64,000 nt of DNA, from contig JAPQWV010000122.1 of NCBI GenBank assembly GCA_027422505.1, forward strand, positions 806,001-870,000, written 5' to 3'. Below the pieces are notes generated by a model. That model saw only the letters and a program-made list of their open reading frames with translations, did not search any database and was not told the DNA's origin. This DNA comes from Craterostigma plantagineum. Taxonomy: Eukaryota; Streptophyta; Magnoliopsida; Lamiales; Linderniaceae. Made by a program: the position numbers and the translations under genes. Below, piece by piece: positions 23,999-36,345 of the stretch; the first letter of the stretch is position 1, and each line of letters starts with the position of its first letter.

Positions 23999-25344
23999 AT
24001 GGAAGCTGGAAATTTGATAAGGTTAGCGACGATATTGAAGCGTTTGTAGCATATCTTCAGTGGATCGTAGTATCTACTTTTCCCTAGCTCTTCTATCCAT
24101 CCACGATATTAAGGAAGCAAACTATTTCATAGCTGCTTAAATCGGTAAGTATGTCAAAAGGGCAGATTTTATCATTGCCTCAAATTTATAACATATACCT
24201 TATGTAATAGGCTTGTCAAATGGTTAGAACATCAGTTGTGGACAAGATTCCTTTTTAAGTGAATCGAACCTCAACTAATGATGGGTTCAGTTCAAGTTTC
24301 TCAGGCGAAGACAAACATAAAAGAAATTGTCAATTGATGGGAAATAGAACTAACTTAAGGTGATAATGGGCTGCAGCCACATATGTAAGAAAATCCACTA
24401 ATATCCATTTTAATCAGTTTATAAAAATTAAGAAGTTGTAGATCAGCCCAACACCGAAACGATTAAAGATTCAAAACATAATGTTTTGAAATAAGTTTAT
24501 TGCCTATTAATTTGCTCAAAAACTATATCGAGTGAATAAGAAATTAATGTCCAAATAAAAAAGAGAAAAATGCCCACAACCGTGAGCGGCCACAGCGTCT
24601 ATGTGGTCGTGGCAATGGCTGTGGCTCGGAGAAGAGGCTGGCCAAGCCTCTGCCCGTCGGCCACAGCCGTGGGGACCATGCAGGTGGCCGTGGACCACGT
24701 GCCGACAGGTCGTGGCAGAGGCCGTGAGCCCTGGCAGGGGCTGGCCAAGCCCTCTACGAGGAGCTCACGACCATTGGATGCTCCGCTCGAGGCCGTGACG
24801 GACGGTCTTTGTAATCAATTTTGATCCAAATTTGATCCAAATTCGTTCCTTGTACTTATGTGAGACATATGTGACATTGTCTAATCATTTTGATTACTTT
24901 ATACAAGGAAATTAAACAAGAATTATGTCATGTAGGACATGATTTAATCTAATTAGATTAAAATCATTTTCAATGGTTGAAAGATAACTTTTATGTATAA
25001 GCATTGATGAATAGCGTGGCTAAGTAATTCTAAGTTATTCATCGTGAATTAAGTCTATTCTCACTCTAAGAAATAGTTTCTAGCGAGAGTTGAGAGAAAA
25101 AGTGTGATCTTTGAGAGATTTGTGAGTTTGAGTTTTCGGAAAATAAGACACACACATACACATGTCTAAAACATTCCCTTCCCTCTCTAGCCATCCTCAG
25201 GAGGGTTTGGTCTGTGGCACGTCTCGAGGTCGGCGTGACTCTCTTCGGCGCGGTTTGTGGAAGTGTAGGACGGTTTACGACAACCGGGGATCTTCGCTAT
25301 GAGGTTAACGACCTAAACCCTATTATGTGTCTACGTGGTTTTTA
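23999..25344. other. Gene-free stretch, probable LTR remnants
   Basis: The interval 24560-24800 is GC-rich with repeated GGCCGTG/CACGGCC words. 24820-25320 looks like an old LTR or leader (CCGGGGATCTTCGC motif) but has no clear ends. Open frames across the GC-rich part run on both strands and are not genes. Confidence 0.4.
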
Positions 25345-26285
25345 ATGGTGACTTTATAGAACTACCTCAAACCATGGTTGTACCGTGGGAAGATGAACAT
25401 TCACTCTATCAGTTGATTGATGCTATTTTTCCGAATATGTCTGATCATACAGATGTCATGAGTTATATAGTAGGCAGACCATTATTACACCGATGCTGCG
25501 TTCGGTTATAAGAGGGGTTATAAAAGCCCAGTATAATTTTTTTATTACAAGCCCAATATAATTTATCTTGCCTGATAAAACAGTTTATTTATTACGGGCA
25601 TTGCTTCTACTATCGGGCTGAAATACTAGTTGCGGGCTGGAAATACTAAACCAAACATTAAATAAGGTAATATTATTTATACTATATGGGCTTAAGGGGG
25701 AAACCAAACGGACCACGAAGAATTTAGATGTTGATAAGATCAACATATTATTTTGGATTTTTTTTTGAGAAGAAAATTATACACGTCATGGGATTCAGTC
25801 GAGGATGATACTCATAACATTTACAATGTTGAGTTTCTCAACTCGCTATGGCCAAGCGGTTTGCCACCGCATTGACTTATCTTAAAAAGGGGTTCACCCA
25901 TTATGCTCCTTAGGAATGTCGCTCTCGAATTTGGATTATGCAATGGCACCGACGTACATGTTGTTATCTTTGTTTCATCGATTCAGAGATAATGACTCGT
26001 CCATTAAGGGTACCTTAACTCGCTATGGACTACCATTTGTTATGACACATGCACAATTTCCTATAAGATATATTGAGCTGACACTTACGATAAACAAAGC
26101 TCAAGGTTAGACGATTCTAAATGTTTGAATCTTTTTAAGAGAACCTGTATTTAGTCATGGACAACTGTATGTTGCATTATCCAGAGGCACTTCAAAAGAA
26201 CGACAAAGGTTTTAGTAAAAAGCGATGAGCAAGTTATGCAATCTGTTAGGGATCTTGTGTATGCACAAGAAACGTGGTCTACAGA
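25345..26285 (+). pseudogene. Broken Helitron (Pif1-like) helicase, C-terminal part
   Basis: Pieces of the Helitron RepHel helicase domain occur in order: MVVPWEDEHSLYQLIDAIFP, MSYIVGRPLLHR, KNLDVDKINI, LYTSWDSVEDD, EFLNSLWPSGLPPH, PIMLLRNVALEFGLCNGTDV, FVMTHAQFPIRYIELTLTIN, KAQG, then VFSHGQLYVALSRG. The last two blocks are the conserved Pif1 motifs V and VI. Stops (for example after SGLPPH and after KAQG) and several frameshifts break it, and a 222-bp MITE splits it at 25494. No Rep domain and no Helitron termini were found. This is a dead fragment. Confidence 0.88.
25494..25715. mobile_element. PIF/Harbinger-type MITE inside the Helitron helicase
   Basis: It starts TGCTGCGTTCGGTTATA and ends (reverse complement) TGGTCCGTTTGGTTTCC. 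The flanking 3-bp duplication is CGA (25491-25493 and 25716-25718). Removing the element and one CGA rejoins the helicase text as LLHRKNLDVDKIN. The length is 222 bp and it is non-coding. Confidence 0.88.
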
Positions 26286-26399
26286 GAAGTTCTTTTGTCT
26301 TCAAATACTTCAATTCTAATTAATATATTGTTTCTTTCAAATATGTTTTCATTACTGGTTGCAGATCATTTGTCCAAGATAAGAAAATACATTCAAGAG

Positions 26400-26735
26400 T
26401 ATTAAAAATCGAGGGGTCCTTCTTAAAACCACTTGGTGATAGGAGGAGAAAGCCTCTTATATATATAGCGGCTTGAAGAGCTTGAATTAGTCGATGTGGG
26501 ACAAAACCCAGCTTTATAATCTCAACACGTCCCCTCACGTGTGGCATGACTAGCCTAACACGTGGACATATGAATCGGGTGAGCAGAATCAAACTCGCTC
26601 TGATACCATATTAGTAATTGAGGGGTCCTTCCGAAAACCAATTGGTGATAGGATGAGAAAGCCTCTTATATATATAACGGCTCGAAGAGCTTGAATTAGT
26701 CGATGTGGGACAAAGCCTAACTTTATAATCTCAAC
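26400..26735 (-). mobile_element. TRIM (miniature LTR retrotransposon), LTR-spacer-LTR
   Basis: Two similar units, 26400-26526 and 26609-26735, share GAGGGGTCCTTC, GGTGATAGGA, AGAAAGCCTCTTATATATAT, TTGAATTAGTCGATGTGGG and TTTATAATCTCAAC. Between them are CCCCTCACGTGTGGCATG and GCTCTGATACCA (26597-26608). The latter is the exact reverse complement of the plant initiator-Met tRNA primer-binding site TGGTATCAGAGC, so the element is oriented on the minus strand. It has no coding capacity. Confidence 0.85.
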
Positions 26736-27506
26736 TGTCGGGAATGGCGAGCTGGAAACTTGCCGGAGACCGCCGGAAACCGCCGGAGAAGGAGCTAGGT
26801 CGAACTGCATTGAAGCTGAAATCTGGAAATGAAGTTTAAGCTGAAGAGGAGCTGCGAGCTACAGCAGCCGTTGGATGTTTGCCGCGAGATCCGACGGATA
26901 AGATTAAAAGGTGGCTTTTGAATCTGGATCGCAGGATAGCGCCCGAATTGAACAACGGCCCAGATCGAGTTAAGAGAGGTGGCGCGGATAGATAATCTCG
27001 GCCCTTGGATAGAAGATCGGACGGACGATATTGAAAGTGCAATTCCACTTATAGAGTTGTCATGCAACTCTTGCTGGGTCACGCATAAGAGCAAGGCGAC
27101 GTGGCAGCTTATCAAGCGTTCGATCGGATTTAAAGGGACGGCTCAGATCTGTCATGCACATGTGTTAAGTATGAAATCTGCTCTATATAAATCAGATTTC
27201 ATAGTTCGACTAGCTATCTTTGAGCGTCCATAAGTTCCTATAGAGTGAGAATCTGAGTGAAGTGTAAACACGAGAAGTGTAGAGGGCACATGAAAGTGTA
27301 ACTTTCGTGTTGTGATCAATAAGAAACGGAGCTCAGTTGATCCGGGGATGTAGGCCAAAGTTCGGCCGAACCACGTTAAATTCTGTCTCAAACAAGTGTG
27401 TGTTGAGTTGCTGTTTTTGGCATCGATTGAGCTTGCGATTGCTCAGATCGATCCATAACTTTAGCATACATTGAAAACTCTATCTAAGGGTGCCATGTCC
27501 ACAACA
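26736..27506. mobile_element. Solo LTR with 5-bp target duplication
   Basis: It begins TGTCGGGAATGG and ends CCATGTCCACAACA, flanked by TCAAC at 26731-26735 and 27507-27511. The TG...CA termini and 5-bp duplication define a 771-bp LTR. A TATA-like CTCTATATAAATC lies near 27181, followed by typical transcribed-LTR text (GTAGGCCAAAGTTCGGCCGA). No internal retroelement DNA remains, so it arose by LTR-LTR recombination. It sits in the right-hand TRIM LTR end. Confidence 0.85.
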
Positions 27507-27511
27507 TCAAC

Positions 27512-29028
27512 AAAGAGCGTGCTTCATCAAGATCATTTATCACTACTAAAGAGGATTGTACAAAAAATTATATTTCGTTTTATCGTTAATTTCATCTACG
27601 CATATGTAAATTTAATGGATATTTAAATCTATAAATTGTAATGTTCAGCACAACAGAATAAGAGTAATAATAAGCCCATGCATGAAAAAATATCAATAGA
27701 AATGAATGTACGGGATATAGGGAGGTTGATACTTCGTGTTGTGAGGAAACAAAGACAACATCGATTGAAACTTATATCATGGATAGAAGGATGAGATTTG
27801 AGTGAGGTATGCTATTACTTCATTGTTGTCAATAAATTAACTTACATCTACACCTTCTAAATTTTTTTCCTCAAAACAACGAAGAAGCATGGAAGAGAAC
27901 AAGCTATTTATGTAACATATAATTCATCTATAAATGTCAATATATATTAATCCAAAAAGTGACTCCTTGTTTTTGTTTTACGAAAAAGATAAGATCAAGA
28001 GATGATAGTGACATTAAACCGGTATCTTTAATTACTATTTTAATTATTAACTTACCATTTTTAGTTAATTATAATTCTACCTTCCATTCAATAATAAATC
28101 AATTTTCCTTTTCAAATCATAATATGATATTATATCACTCGCATTTGAGTGTACAATAACACTAGTGATTATTATTTATCAGCTATAATTAACTTATGGC
28201 TACAAATCGGTACATTTAACAATCTCACATTAGGCCCAAAGCTCAATTTCCGTTATTTTGTTGCTCCTCTTGCATTGGAAAAGCTCGCACCTTGGATGGG
28301 AAAATAATATACGCTTACGTGTCCATGCATTATTATTCTATATGGTCGTCGTCTAGTGCATGCTTGTCATATATACATTTATTATAAATATATTAATTGT
28401 GATTGAGGTCGATCGAGGAAGAAATCTGATAATATATAAAATCAAAATGATCGATTTTGGAGGTTGACAGAGATCCAAATGGAAAAACTGAGTGACCACA
28501 TCATCCCTTTCGAATTATGTTATCGACACGTTTCGTTGCGTAAGTAGCTACTGATTAACTATAACAATATAGTGTCGAAGTTTCCGCCAATTCTTATTTA
28601 TATCGAACATAAATCATGCGTGATCGATATCTTCGTAATGGAGCTTTCTTTATTTTTTATCGTTGTTAACTTTCTTAGTGCATCCTTGTTAATTTATCGT
28701 TATGAATACATAAATATATTAATGCAGCATGATTACAAAAAAAAATATTCTTTCCGAGGTATGGGTCGGACTCGGAATGTGTACGATTGTAATATGTCTA
28801 TGCAGTTGATAAAATTGCCCCGAATTACAACGATCTCGAATATCGTCAATTATTTTACAATATACAACGGCTTTCAACTCTATTATTGTTGCACAACATA
28901 ACAAACTTATCGACGAACGACTTTTGTGACTAGCGGGAAGTGAGGGATGTGATTGCTCTATTATTTATATAAATGCATGGATGAGATTTCCGACTTCTCT
29001 CGAAATATTTTTATGTTCGGAGTAGTTG

Positions 29029-29060
<32 letters not shown>

Positions 29061-29855
29061 CAAAAGCTTCATTGACACCAACAAAATATGCATGGAATAA
29101 ATAGCCCAAATAATTTTCTGGTTGTATTGGCTATCCAGAAGGAAGAAAGCTATCGTCAATGAAAGATTTTGTTTGCAAATTTTTTGTGGCGGTTATCAAT
29201 TACCATCAAATATATATGTATCTATGTATGCATGTATGAATTTTTTTTGAATTGCCATATGTCTCATCAATTAATCGTTAGTTAAATTTTGTGTTGTATA
29301 ATTAAAAAGTAATATTTGTGTAATGTGAAAATATTTTTACTAAACTAATTTTATAATCATAAATTTGAAGATATTAATATTACAAAATGAATGTAAAATT
29401 GTAGGATTAATGTAAGGAGTGATACGATAGTGAATAAATTAAATGTTGTATTGTTGTGTCATCGATAAAATAACTTAATTGATATTGTTAAATAACTTAT
29501 TCAATTAATGTAGTTAAATACTATAAAAAAAATTAGTAACATAATTATTGTTGAATTCATGTGATTAGGTAACAAATTTTAAGTGTTGGGGGGTGTAAAA
29601 TGGTGGTGTAATTAGTAAAGGGAGGTAAAAATAGTAGGATCCAAAAAAACATATCATGCTGCTCTACTCCGATATAATAAGCTGTCCTAATTTTAACTCG
29701 GGTCCTACTATTCGCACACCCTATACCACTCTTAACACCCGAAAAAGATGATATTTGTAATACACATGATTCAATAAAAATTATTTTATTAACTTATTTT
29801 CCATTAAATCAATAATATTAATTACATGGACTATTTACAAATTATTAATCAAGTT
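27512..29855. other. AT-rich gene-free stretch
   Basis: No gene recognised. It contains a poly(T)-poly(A) junction at about 29027-29060. The open frames at 27959-28159 and 28572-28901 resemble no family and have AT-driven composition. Confidence 0.5.
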
Positions 29856-29863
29856 ATTTTAAC

Positions 29864-29973
29864 AGAGCTGCCTTTGGCATGGCAGGGCGGGCCTAAAAAA
29901 TCTCAACCCGCCCCGCTCTTTTGGAGGAGTAGGGCGGGCCGACATGCGGGTCGCGACCGGATTGACAGTTCTA
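29864..29973. mobile_element. 110-bp GC-rich hAT MITE
   Basis: The flanking 8-bp duplication ATTTTAAC (29856-29863 and 29974-29981) is exact. The ends AGAGCTGCC and, reverse complemented, TAGAACTGTCAATCC are imperfect inverted repeats. The interior is GGGCGGGCC-type repeats. Confidence 0.75.
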
Positions 29974-30005
29974 ATTTTAACAATGACATATATAAAGGTT
30001 TGAAT

Positions 30006-30498
30006 TAAATCTGTCAAAAAAATGCCCGCGGCCGTGGGCTGGCCCACCCCCACCAAAGTGGCATGGTGGACTGTTTTTTTCGTCTTCAGTCCGTGCGGGC
30101 CAAGGGCTTTGGCGGGGCAGGCCCGGCGACCGTTGCAGGTCCGTCACAATTTATATTAATTTTATATTAAATAATATATGTATAAATGAATTATATAGGT
30201 TTTTCTATATTTTTTAATTACAATTTTAAATGAAATTAAGTTTAATAAAATAAATAGTCTATTATTAAAGAGTTAGTAGAGTTGATATTTATGTGTAGAT
30301 GTCACGAGTTAGTATTATATTATTGATAGTTTCGAACTAAAATTCTTCATTTTTATAGTTTTTCCTCTTTCTTTTTATTTTTTCTCTATTTCTTTTTATT
30401 TCTGGCCGGATAAGCTGGGTCAGGCCCACAGCCAACCAATTGGCTGGCTTCGGCGGATAACCGGTCGCCCCGCCCCGCCGGTCCATTTGACAGATCTA
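30006..30498. mobile_element. 493-bp GC-ended hAT MITE
   Basis: The ends TAAATCTGTCAAA and, reverse complemented, TAGATCTGTCAAATGG are inverted repeats. The flanking 8-bp duplication GTTTGAAT (29998-30005 and 30499-30506) is exact. Subterminal regions are rich in GCCCGC and GGGGCGGGGC words; the centre is AT-rich and non-coding. Confidence 0.88.
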
Positions 30499-30915
30499 GT
30501 TTGAATTATGTCAGCTCTCGAATTATATAATTTTATTTCAAAGTTAAAATATAAATTAAATACTTATTAACATTAAAATTGTCTTTTAAGTGGCAAGTAT
30601 TGTTTGTCTACATATTAATTAAATTATTAACATTAAAATTCCTTTTTCCCATTTCATATGGGCTATATAATTGGTAATAATTAATATTTACTCTAGCTAT
30701 TAATTAGGGGTGCAAATAGAAAAAAATGGTGGTGTCAATTTTAACTCTCTAATATTGGGCAACGAAATTAAGTATTGAGAATATTAGTTTCAAATTTGAC
30801 TTCAATTATGGCGCCTTTCAACATTATTTTCCTTTTTTAATGAATGGGTTATTAATCACCGGTAGATTGAAAAATATATTAAAACTCTCATAAAAATAAT
30901 GTACTAGATTCAATG

Positions 30916-31290
30916 TTGTAAAAATCGCTAGGCGCTTGTCGGTCGGCCGAGGGGGGCCTAGCGCCTAGGCAGTCTAGGCGGGGACTATGCGGTTTCTAGG
31001 CGGAAATTAGACGGTAGACTCATTTTTATTTTTATTTTATTTTATATGCTAATATACCAAAGTAAATATATATTTAATTTATTCATCTACAGAAATAATA
31101 TCCTTACTAATAAAAAATTTCAAAAAATAAATAATAAAATTAGAACTCGGCCGCCTAACCCTATTAACCGGCCGTCTAGGCCGACTAGTTGGCCGCCTAG
31201 CCCGAATAATCGTTCATCCGAATAATCCAACGGCCTGGCCAAAAATTGTCGCGGATGGCTCCGCCGATGCGCCTAGGCCGAGTTTTACAA
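30916..31290. mobile_element. MITE with GCCTAGGCG subterminal repeats
   Basis: The left end TTGTAAAAATCGCTAGGCGC and right end (reverse complement) TTGTAAAACTCGGCCTAGGCGC are inverted repeats. Interior copies of CTAGGCGG and CCGCCTAG lie near both ends. I could not confirm a target duplication. Probably hAT-like. Confidence 0.65.
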
Positions 31291-32960
31291 AAGAGACTAG
31301 AGTCACCCAGTTTTTATTTATTAGGCATCCAAATATCAAAACAGTCAACAAATGTCGATGCTTCAATCGGCATCACCCGAAATTGAAATAAACGGATTGT
31401 TGGCAAGATATTTTAAGACATATCAAGAATCGTAAACCTTTTGGTGATAGACCCAATTGAAAAAAGATTGACGGGGACTTAGCGAAATTTAATCCTATAA
31501 ATATCTTGAAACTATTTCAGATAAAACATATGGTGAAAACTAAAAAGACGTAACCTCGAAAAGGCTTCACTTGGCACATATGGAGTATCATACTTTGTAA
31601 ATTGTAACGTCCCAAGTCGTTAGTTAATTCATACATATACGCATTAATTTCAACTTGGGGCCAAGAATTTCACTAGTATCCATACATGTACTGTAACAGT
31701 AAATACTTATTTTATGTTGCATTGAATATGAAGGAATAAATAACTTAAAAATATTTAAAAGTTTTTTTTTAGAAATTGGAGGAATCAATTTTAGTCAGAA
31801 AATATGGTCATTGATAATAAATACGAACTATGAAATGAAACCATCGGTTTCTGTCTTCCTTTCTCACAGCTACTTATCAACACTTCAACTGTTAAGTTCA
31901 TTCAAGGTTGTAGCTTTCCATTACCAACACAACTTGGTTGGTTACTCTCTTATCAATACATGTGCATAGTTCTCTCTCTAGTTAATCGTATACCTTCATC
32001 TACTGATTTCTCTTTCTATATCCATGTCTTGGATCTACTATTGTCTATCTGAAGAACCCAATTGGACTCAGTTTCAGTTCAGCTGAAAATCAAGTTTTTC
32101 ACTCCGCTTGATGGGAATTTCTAGCCCGCTTTGCGTCAAGTATGCAGATTTAAATCAGCTTCTGTTTATTTTCCGTTCTTTGACTCGATTGATCGATTCT
32201 TTTGATTCTAATTAACGTCAGAAGAATTGGGTCCTTTGTGTTTGTTTCGTTCCCCCTTTTTTCTTTACTGATTTAGGTTTGGGATTTGTTTAGTTCTATT
32301 AAAGGCTGATGATATCTTCTTGAGGATTTCTTGCTGAATCATTACCTACTTAGTTTACTCGAACATCAAGTGTTTGCTTATGATTGCAAAAGCTGTAGCT
32401 TTTAGTCAATCAAACAAACACGCGGCTGTTTTTAAGGCCACAAATACGCAAGTTTGACCCTTTAGCTTATCATAGGTTGGTCCGTCATTTTGTTCCTGCC
32501 TTTCTCGTGAAAGTGATGCTGTTTTCATCTGTATACATTCATCGTAATTGGACTCTCTCTCTTCTCTCTCTCTCTCTCTCTGTCACAGAAAATGGTAAAA
32601 AAACTGAACAAGCTATACATCTTCTGATCGTCATTGACGAAGTGGTGAGTAAATGCACATTCATCGTTTTTTCTTCTAGTTTATATTTTTGAGGTGATGT
32701 GGCTTTTGCCCGTGAGTAGCCAACTGCTTCTTGGTTGTAATCATTTAATGATCAGTTGGTTGATTGTTTCAAACTCTACAGACTCTTTCATCAAATCATC
32801 TCGTGATTAGTTTTTTCTATCCCTTACTCTTCCTTTCCTATCACGGCTTACTTCATCCGATTAGTTTCTTCTCTCTTCTTCGATCATCTCATGGCTGTTA
32901 TCATAGTAAATTGATTTTAGTTGCAGTTTCGATTGCCTCGATAGAAGGTCTTTAAAGAAA
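31291..32960. other. BRO1-like gene upstream region
   Basis: Probable promoter, 5' UTR and 5' UTR intron(s) of the gene starting at 32961. A (CT)n run lies at about 32556-32582. The small open frames here have no support. Confidence 0.4.
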
Positions 32961-33815
32961 ATGGGATGCTTTGTGTCAACTCCAAAGGATTCTGGAGGAA
33001 ATAGGAGGATACCAGCAAATATTGGCGAAGTTGTTGTATTTGTTCCAGGCTTAAGAATCCCTAAGCCCGTGGATTTCTCTCAATCTATCGGTGATCATGT
33101 TAGTAAAAGCTTAATTGAACGAATTTCGGCTCTTAGAACGAGAGTCGTGGTTATGGCTGGGCAAGAAGCTCCAACCATTACTAGAACCAGACGGAGAACT
33201 ACTCAACATGGTTAGTCCATAGAAGCTTTTAGAAAAGTGATGTATTTTTCTCTTGGTTACGTTTTATTATTGATGATTCATCAGCTTCTCTTGTATAGGA
33301 GGTTCGGTGCTAAGTGATCTTCTTCAGGCTCTTGGAGATTATTTGCCAGTTCTTCTGGGATTGGTTAAAGACGGTAAGAAAGTGACTGTCAAATTTTAAG
33401 TTTCGAAGTGCTCTGTTGTTGCTACTTAGACAGTTGTTATCTATTGCTCTATTAATTTATTTTTTTGCAGGAAGTCAGCTGCAACATAAGGTGCAATTTG
33501 TTTGGGTGAATCAAGAGGATGAAGCAGAGGTTAATGCAGAAAAGTTTCTCCTTATTGGGATTTTTCTTTTTGTCGTTTCTTTAGTTGTTGGGATTTTTCA
33601 TCTTTTGTACTTACTTTTTCAGGAAACGGCTATATTTAGTGCTTGGTATGAAATATTGTCTGTTCTTCACTTGATGGCAGCGCTATGCTTGCTGCAAGCT
33701 AATCTTGTTCTTCTTCCAAGAACTTCGTTTGATGGTTCTCACCATAAGGTATCAGAAGGTAGGTGGGCGTTAACAAACTACGATCTTGGTTATTTTGAAC
33801 CGTATTCTTAAAACC

Positions 33816-33856
<41 letters not shown>

Positions 33857-35774
33857 CTTTTTTGATGTGAAAATTAGGTTATTTGCCTCAATGTCAGAAT
33901 TGAGATAACATACTATACTACCATCAAAACGTTGATTTCATTTTATATGTTGAGACAAGTCGGTCGCCGAGCTGTCTTGTGCGTATAGTTGCAATAAGTT
34001 GTAAACACATGCTTTTGTACATGCGAATTACACAGTTACTACTACGCTTCACATTGCTCCTTTATTTTTCGTTTATTAACATTTTCTTTTTATTTATATG
34101 TCTTCGCCTCTACTATCAGAGAATCGTCGGTCTTCTGTTGATATCTTTTTAAAAGCTGCTGGTTACCTTGACTGCGCTGTCCGAAATGTTCTACCACAAT
34201 TGCCAGTTGAAATCAGGTATTTTTTTTTCTCATAAAAATGGATGAGTAATCGTATTACATCAATCGTCTTTACAACCATTATCTGTTCTTACATCCTAGG
34301 AGAAATCTACCAGTGGACCTTACCGAAGGTGTTCTACGAGCGCTTTGCCTCCAAGCACTAGGCCAAGTATTGATTCATTGCGTCATAAAAATTAAGAATA
34401 TCATTACAATAGTATTAATTTCTCATGCTCTTTGAAGTGTATCGACGAGCTTAGCCTTGTCTATGGCCAAACAGGGCGTTGATATTCAGCTCGGACTTGC
34501 ACTTGAGAGTACTAAAGCGACACTTGCTGTAAAGAGAAGGCTCGCATGCGAGATGGTGAAGTACTGGCAACAGGTTATTCTTGTAATATTATTACACGTG
34601 GTTTATCCGTCAGTTTATCTTTTATTATATTTTCTACAATGTCCCTTGAGTTGGGTTTTCCTCCTCTTACTTTCTCGTACAATGTTAGATAATGTCCAAA
34701 TCCACATTTGTAGGCTCAAGACAATATCATGAATATTCCTCTATCGAATGGTTGGGGTGACAAGCATAGGCACTTTGTGAAGTGGAAATATATTGAGGCT
34801 AAGGTATATTCACATCCCACTGTTTTTTTATTCGTTGCATAGAAATCACAATTGTAATCATACTCCAGCAATTCACATGACATAGTAATACAACTGCTTA
34901 AAATGCAAAAGTCACTGCATTGTGTTGTTATGTGCAGATTATGCCACGCCTTGCCATATAGGCATTGACTGTTAGAGAAATCTATCACAATTAGTTAACA
35001 TCAACAGTGGAAATTAAAAAACCATGAAAATTAAAAGCAACTTTTTTTGGCTGATTTCATGATGTATATCAATCAGCGAGTTAAAATTCGTGTTATTTTT
35101 GAAAGGCTGCAGCGTACTACTACCACGGTCTTATTCTTGATGAGGGGAACACAGAAAAATCTCATGGAATGGCTGTTGCTGCTCTTCAAGCGGCCGACGA
35201 GTATCTCAAAGAGAGCAAGAAAGCATGCGAGGCCTTCAACGCGTGTGTTCCTATTTCAAAGTATGTCCTTCTCTTCTCTCCACATTTGCATTTGCCCATC
35301 AGTTTTGAATAAAAATGAACCCAGAAATGAGAAACAGGATATGAACGGTCTGAATTACGTTCGATGGCTCTTCAAACCTGTATTATATCTTTTGATAACG
35401 CCTCGTTGGGTGCAGAAATCCTCCTATTTGGGGAACGATGAAGTTTCTGTCAGAAAAGATTCCCAAGGATACATCTAGCAAGGTTCGAATCAACAGGGAT
35501 CTCTACTCCTATGAGAAGTAAGTCATTTCTCTTCACTAACTAACTGCGCACACTTGCAAAATTGCATATTACGGGGCCCCTTTTTTCAGCAAAGACAAGG
35601 GATTTTAGTCATTCTCCAACTATATGAATTAAACAAAAAACAAAATGGCTGTGTAGAATTATGGAGACAGCACCAACATTGCCAGATTTTTCTTTGGCTC
35701 TGAAACCTGATGAATATCAGCTTCCTCAAGTGGATCTTCGTTGGAACGAAGAGGAAGAAAGAAACAAAACTTAA
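32961..35774 (+). CDS. BRO1-like domain protein (plant endosomal-targeting family)
   Basis: BRO1 domains bind ESCRT-III components on endosomes. This plant group consists of short BRO1-only proteins of unresolved function. Eleven exons were inferred: 32961-33210, 33299-33373, 33471-33529, 33623-33758, 34120-34216, 34300-34366, 34475-34573, 34714-34803, 35106-35260, 35416-35517 and 35657-35774. All are GT-AG and in phase, giving 415 residues. The N-terminus MGCFVSTP offers Gly2 for myristoylation and Cys3 for palmitoylation. Conserved blocks are VDFSQSIGDH, KVQFVWVNQEDEAEETA, SAWYEILSVLHLMA, AAGYLDCAVRNVLPQLP, EGVLRALCLQALGQGVDIQL, KRRLACEMVKYWQQAQDN, FVKWKYIEAKAAAYYYHGLI and NRDLYSYEKIMETAPTLPDF. 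The BRO1 fold fills most of the chain, and there is no ALIX-like V domain. Intron 4 contains a run of 39 T (33818-33856). Confidence 0.95.
33818..33856 (+). repeat. Poly(T) tract of 39 in BRO1-like intron 4
   Basis: Uninterrupted T run about 60 bp after the donor site of intron 4. The copy number is likely to vary between individuals or assemblies. Confidence 0.9.
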
Positions 35775-36345
35775 AGTAAGTCCAGCGGCTGAAAGCGGGG
35801 AATAAATAATATACGTGCTGTACTTGCTCGGTGGCATCACATAAGAAAGAAAAAGGGTCTCAAATGCAAAGAAAGTTGTATAAATTCTGGAAGGTTAAGA
35901 TTTTTGTTTTGGTTTTTCGTTGTCCGACTGGAAAAAGAGAGTTGCTAGTCTGGCGACGTAAAAGAGCTTTGTAAGAAACTGCACCTTCTCCCTTCATGTC
36001 ATGAATAAGTAAGTATGCAAGTGTTAAAAAATTCTTAACAAGCTTGAATGATTCTTTTCAGTTTTATTGCCGCCCACCATTCCATTTTTTCCTTAAAGTC
36101 ATGCATTTCAATTTCCGTTAGGAAACGTAATGACCCAAAAGTAAAATAGAGAAACTGAAGGAAAAGTTGGGGCAAATGTTTGGTTGAATCAATGATCAAC
36201 GTCAACCATTGCGTGCTTCTTTTTTCTTGTATGAATTGCTGAATTTTTGTAAACGAAAACAGTCGATTCATTACCGTATGGAATGGAATGGAATGATGAG
36301 AAGATTCATCGGTGAATTACTTTTATAGCAATAACTCACTTCACT
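35775..36345. other. Convergent intergenic region
   Basis: Lies between the 3' ends of the BRO1-like gene and the PMEI-domain gene. It should hold both polyadenylation regions; nothing else was recognised. Confidence 0.4.

Noticed and set aside
25850..25905. A-box-like TGGCCAAGCGG suggesting a tRNA or SINE
   Set aside because: In frame it translates as part of EFLNSLWPSGLPPH, the Helitron helicase.
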